Assembly: GCA_014382685.1 (NCBI GenBank)
Contig: JACNJG010000034.1
Location: forward strand, 1 to 8,419
Direction: 5' to 3'
DNA: 8,419 nucleotides
Source of the DNA: Candidatus Cloacimonadota bacterium
GTDB lineage: Bacteria; Cloacimonadota; Cloacimonadia; JGIOTU-2
Below the pieces are notes generated by a model, which was not told the DNA's origin, searched no databases, and was given only the letters and a program-made list of their open reading frames with translations. Position 1 is the stretch's first letter; each line of letters begins with the position of its first letter. A program made the position numbers and the translations under genes. Positions 6,014-8,419 of this stretch are shown here, piece after piece.

Positions 6014-8419
6014 TTAATTTCCAAGCTTCTGTTCGCAATGCTTTTTTCTCTCAAGAAACATCTTTTCATTAGGATTTTCTATTAAAATATCATTGCAAAT
6101 TTCAAGGGCTTTAACATAATCTCCATTTACATAATAAGCTTCTGCGAGCGTGTCAATATAGTTCAGTTGAGGATCGAGTTCGACACATCGTTTTGCGTAT
6201 TCCAAACCCAGAACCGGATTATATCTCTCATTCTGTTTTGGAGCAGTGACCATATCCCAGGCAGCACTGTTCAGAATTCGTGCCAGATCCTTTTTCACGT
6301 AAAGAAAGTCAGGATGAACAGATAAAAAAGCTTCATATTTATGAATTTTCTTTTTATCGGTAAGATCAGAAAGAGAATCCTGAAGTGCCTTGTATGCATG
6401 CAAGTCTTCAAGATTTTTTTGAATATCTATAGAGTTTTTATTCGCTGAAAACCACTCTTCCCATTTTGTCTTATCATATCGCTCTGATTCAGACATATCA
6501 TAACCGGAGTACATTGCAATAAAATTCGGAACATTGTAATTATAATTTTCAAAGGCATCAATAGAAGGAAAAGATAATGACTCGATCAAAATTTCAATAC
6601 CTTCAATATACCCCATTTCAGCGAGACTTTTCCCAGCTGTTCGTTGCAAATATACATCAAAAGATTGGGATGCTTTCTTTAGTAATAGAACTGCCCTATC
6701 TTCTTTTATTTTGCCAAGAACTTCGGCAGCTTCCACCCGAACAGATGGAGAAGAATCGTGTTCAAGAATGTAACTCAATAATGGAAATGGATCGATGCCA
6801 TCATCAACAGCTCCTAAATAGGCAGTTGCAATTCTGCGCACTTTTTCAGATGGATCTTTCTCGCAAAGTCTGCGTGCAATGGGAAGTCCTTTAATCGATT
6901 TCAGAATAGTAAGTGATTTTAAAGCTGCGTACCTAACATCCGCTGACGTATCAGAAATCACAGTAGTTAGCAAAGCATCTTCCCCTATTTCCAATTCCCA
7001 CATACCAATATCATCTGCTATGATGTAACGAATTTCTTCGTCAGGTGAGTTCAGCAACGAAATGATCTCCATTTCTGATTTTTCAGTAAGCTGGTTATTC
7101 ACCAGAAAATAATGAATTATCTCCATAACATCACGATTTACATTTCTGTTCTCTGATGTTTTGAGAATTTCAGCAAGATAAGGTATGACATCTGTCGAAT
7201 CCTGAATCAATTTCCCAATTACCTGAAAACGAATAAAAGCGCTTTGAGACAATAATTCTATAATATTTTCGTAATATTCTGACCCCTTTATCTTCTCGCA
7301 CAGTTCAGGAAGTTTCTGCTTTTTCAAATCATTACTGATCTCGCCAATAACATCACCCTCATTCCATTCTGTATCTATAAAAATTCCATGCCCAAAACTC
7401 GATCTTTCAGCATTATTCTTATGAAAGCGAACCTGATAATCGTCTTCCCCGCCGAGATCTATGCAAATTGCATAGGGCCAATTATAGGGCTTGGTTCCTG
7501 GCCAAACTCCTCCAAAACTATGCCAACTATTGAAAACGATCTCATTTTTCGGCTCACTGCAAATATAGGTATCTTCTCCCTTGTAATCTATGAAAAGCGA
7601 ATAACTCATTGGCTTCGCACCTGTGCCATAGGATGAGGTTTTCGATCTGTAAATATCATTCCCTGCATAGTCTATAAAAAAACCTGCTGACCGATCCCCA
7701 CCTGAACCTCCAGTACGGAAATCTCCTTCATAAATATCGTGTCCATCCTTATCAATAAGAATTGCATTCGTGATATGAATTCCGCTGCCCTGCCCTGTAT
7801 TTGCCGTGTAATGGTCATTTCCGGATATATCTACCAATGCACCCAACGACATGATATAACTTCCACCCTGGTCACACCAGCCCTTTGTCCAGTATCGGTC
7901 ATTGCCCGAAGCATCAAAGAGTAAACCTGCACCTCCGTATGCAGTGAGTTTCTTTTTCCATGGATAATTTCTAAATGAAAGTGCTCCCCCCTGTCCGTAA
8001 CCGGGAAAGATGCCCAATTTATCTTTTGACTCATCAATTGCCAGATAGTAGCGATCATCTCCGCTCAGATCGGAGAGAATGCCCATACCGAGTGTTGTTG
8101 CACCTCCCTGTCCGAGCGTGGAGCAGTCATACAGATCTTCACCATTATCATCGAGCAACATGCCCAAACCGAACATACCTGCTCCCTGACAAAATGCATG
8201 AGCGCTATACTTATCGAGTCCTGATTCATCCCAGAGTACTCCAACTCCGCACACACCCGCACCCTGAGCAAAATGCTTTGCATCATATACATCATTACCC
8301 TTAAAATCAGCGAGGAATCCGCATCCCAGAAAACCGAAGCCCTGAACATAAAGATCGTTTGGTGCGTCATATCTGTCATTGCCGCTGTGATCGATACAGA
8401 CTGCGATCTCTTCAAAACT
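6014..8419 (-). CDS. Large D-x-x-G-x-D-x-Y repeat protein with HEAT and TPR domains (5' end outside window)
   Basis: The frame is open from the right edge to the TAA at 6014, giving 801 visible residues; numbering here starts at the edge. A GTG at 8254 lies inside the repeats and is not the start. Residues 1-350 hold eleven good copies of D-x-x-G-x-D-x-Y, mostly 26-28 residues apart, alternating with Gln-Gly turns and short hydrophobic strands (G-x-G-x-L-x-D). Such regular Asp/Gly turns suggest a beta-solenoid that may bind calcium, but this is inferred. Residues about 383-615 are HEAT-like helical pairs (for example SADVRYAALKSL, PSVRVEAAEVLGKI). Residues about 735-795 contain one or two TPR-like units (YIDTLAEAYYVNGDYVKALE). 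No catalytic motif is visible. A scaffold or surface role is plausible and a signal peptide would be outside the window. I do not recognise a named family. Whether it shares a transcript with the downstream cassette is uncertain (76-bp gap). Confidence 0.85.
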   Translation of the reverse strand, partial: SFEEIAVCIDHSGNDRYDAPNDLYVQGFGFLGCGFLADFKGNDVYDAKHFAQGAGVCGVGVLWDESGLDKYSAHAFCQGAGMFGLGMLLDDNGEDLYDCSTLGQGGATTLGMGILSDLSGDDRYYLAIDESKDKLGIFPGYGQGGALSFRNYPWKKKLTAYGGAGLLFDASGNDRYWTKGWCDQGGSYIMSLGALVDISGNDHYTANTGQGSGIHITNAILIDKDGHDIYEGDFRTGGSGGDRSAGFFIDYAGNDIYRSKTSSYGTGAKPMSYSLFIDYKGEDTYICSEPKNEIVFNSWHSFGGVWPGTKPYNWPYAICIDLGGEDDYQVRFHKNNAERSSFGHGIFIDTEWNEGDVIGEISNDLKKQKLPELCEKIKGSEYYENIIELLSQSAFIRFQVIGKLIQDSTDVIPYLAEILKTSENRNVNRDVMEIIHYFLVNNQLTEKSEMEIISLLNSPDEEIRYIIADDIGMWELEIGEDALLTTVISDTSADVRYAALKSLTILKSIKGLPIARRLCEKDPSEKVRRIATAYLGAVDDGIDPFPLLSYILEHDSSPSVRVEAAEVLGKIKEDRAVLLLKKASQSFDVYLQRTAGKSLAEMGYIEGIEILIESLSFPSIDAFENYNYNVPNFIAMYSGYDMSESERYDKTKWEEWFSANKNSIDIQKNLEDLHAYKALQDSLSDLTDKKKIHKYEAFLSVHPDFLYVKKDLARILNSAAWDMVTAPKQNERYNPVLGLEYAKRCVELDPQLNYIDTLAEAYYVNGDYVKALEICNDILIENPNEKMFLERKKHCEQKLGN
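7370..8392 (-). repeat. Array of about 12 D-x-x-G-x-D-x-Y protein repeats
   Basis: Motif starts fall at visible residues 10, 38, 64, 90, 117, 169, 197, 223, 250, 278 and 321, plus a degenerate copy at 349. Steps are 28, 26, 26, 27, 52, 28, 26, 27, 28, 43 and 28. The 52 step equals two units with one motif lost, and that interval holds a tryptophan/lysine-rich insertion. Gln-Gly recurs midway in most of the first eight units (26, 52, 78, 104, 143, 184, 210). The array probably continues past the right edge. DNA identity between units is low, so these are old protein repeats rather than recent DNA duplications. Confidence 0.85.

Noticed and set aside
7370..8392. RTX (hemolysin-type) calcium-binding repeats
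   Set aside because: The nonapeptide GGxGxDxUx is absent and the period is 26-28 residues rather than 9 or 18.
7831..8415. Other-frame open frames within the D-x-x-G-x-D-x-Y region (both strands)
   Set aside because: They result from the repetitive Gly/Asp codon pattern; only the frame ending at 6014 shows domain structure.

Overview
This is an AT-rich bacterial window in which every supportable gene lies on the minus strand, so transcription runs from high to low coordinates. No marker gene fixes the taxonomy. Secreted TPR-cyclase fusions, LVIVD-type lipoproteins and large HEAT/repeat proteins with AAGGA-type ribosome sites suggest the Fibrobacterota-Chlorobiota-Bacteroidota side of the tree or a Cloacimonadota/Marinimicrobia-like candidate phylum. 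That placement is inference only.

Layout in transcription order. (1) 8419-6014: a large protein whose 5' end lies outside the window. It has eleven clear D-x-x-G-x-D-x-Y repeats, then HEAT-like repeats, then a short TPR tail. (2) After a 76-bp gap, 5937-4279: a cytoplasmic GAF plus HD-GYP protein, predicted to hydrolyse cyclic dinucleotides. (3) One base later, 4277-2352: a membrane protein with a signal peptide, extracytoplasmic TPRs of exactly 40 residues, one transmembrane helix, and a class III adenylyl cyclase domain with all six key catalytic residues. (4) Overlapping that stop by 4 bases, 2355-1404: a response regulator with receiver and GGEEF diguanylate cyclase domains. In this sequence it is broken in the middle of the receiver by one extra A in an A9 run. 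(5) After a 174-bp gap with a candidate promoter and a perfect palindrome, 1229-237: a lipoprotein with a beta-propeller of LVIVD-like repeats. (6) 18 bases later, 218 to the left edge: the N-terminus of an exported protein.

The centre (genes 2-4) is a tightly packed second-messenger cassette. One operon encodes a c-di-GMP synthase under phosphorylation control, a predicted c-di-GMP phosphodiesterase with a GAF sensor, and a transmembrane adenylyl cyclase with an outward-facing TPR sensor. Such a unit could couple an envelope signal to both cAMP and c-di-GMP. The most notable points are this pairing, the A9 frameshift that separates phosphoreceiver from diguanylate cyclase, the roughly 105-residue insertion inside the HD-GYP domain, and the D-x-x-G-x-D-x-Y repeat protein, which I cannot assign to a named family.
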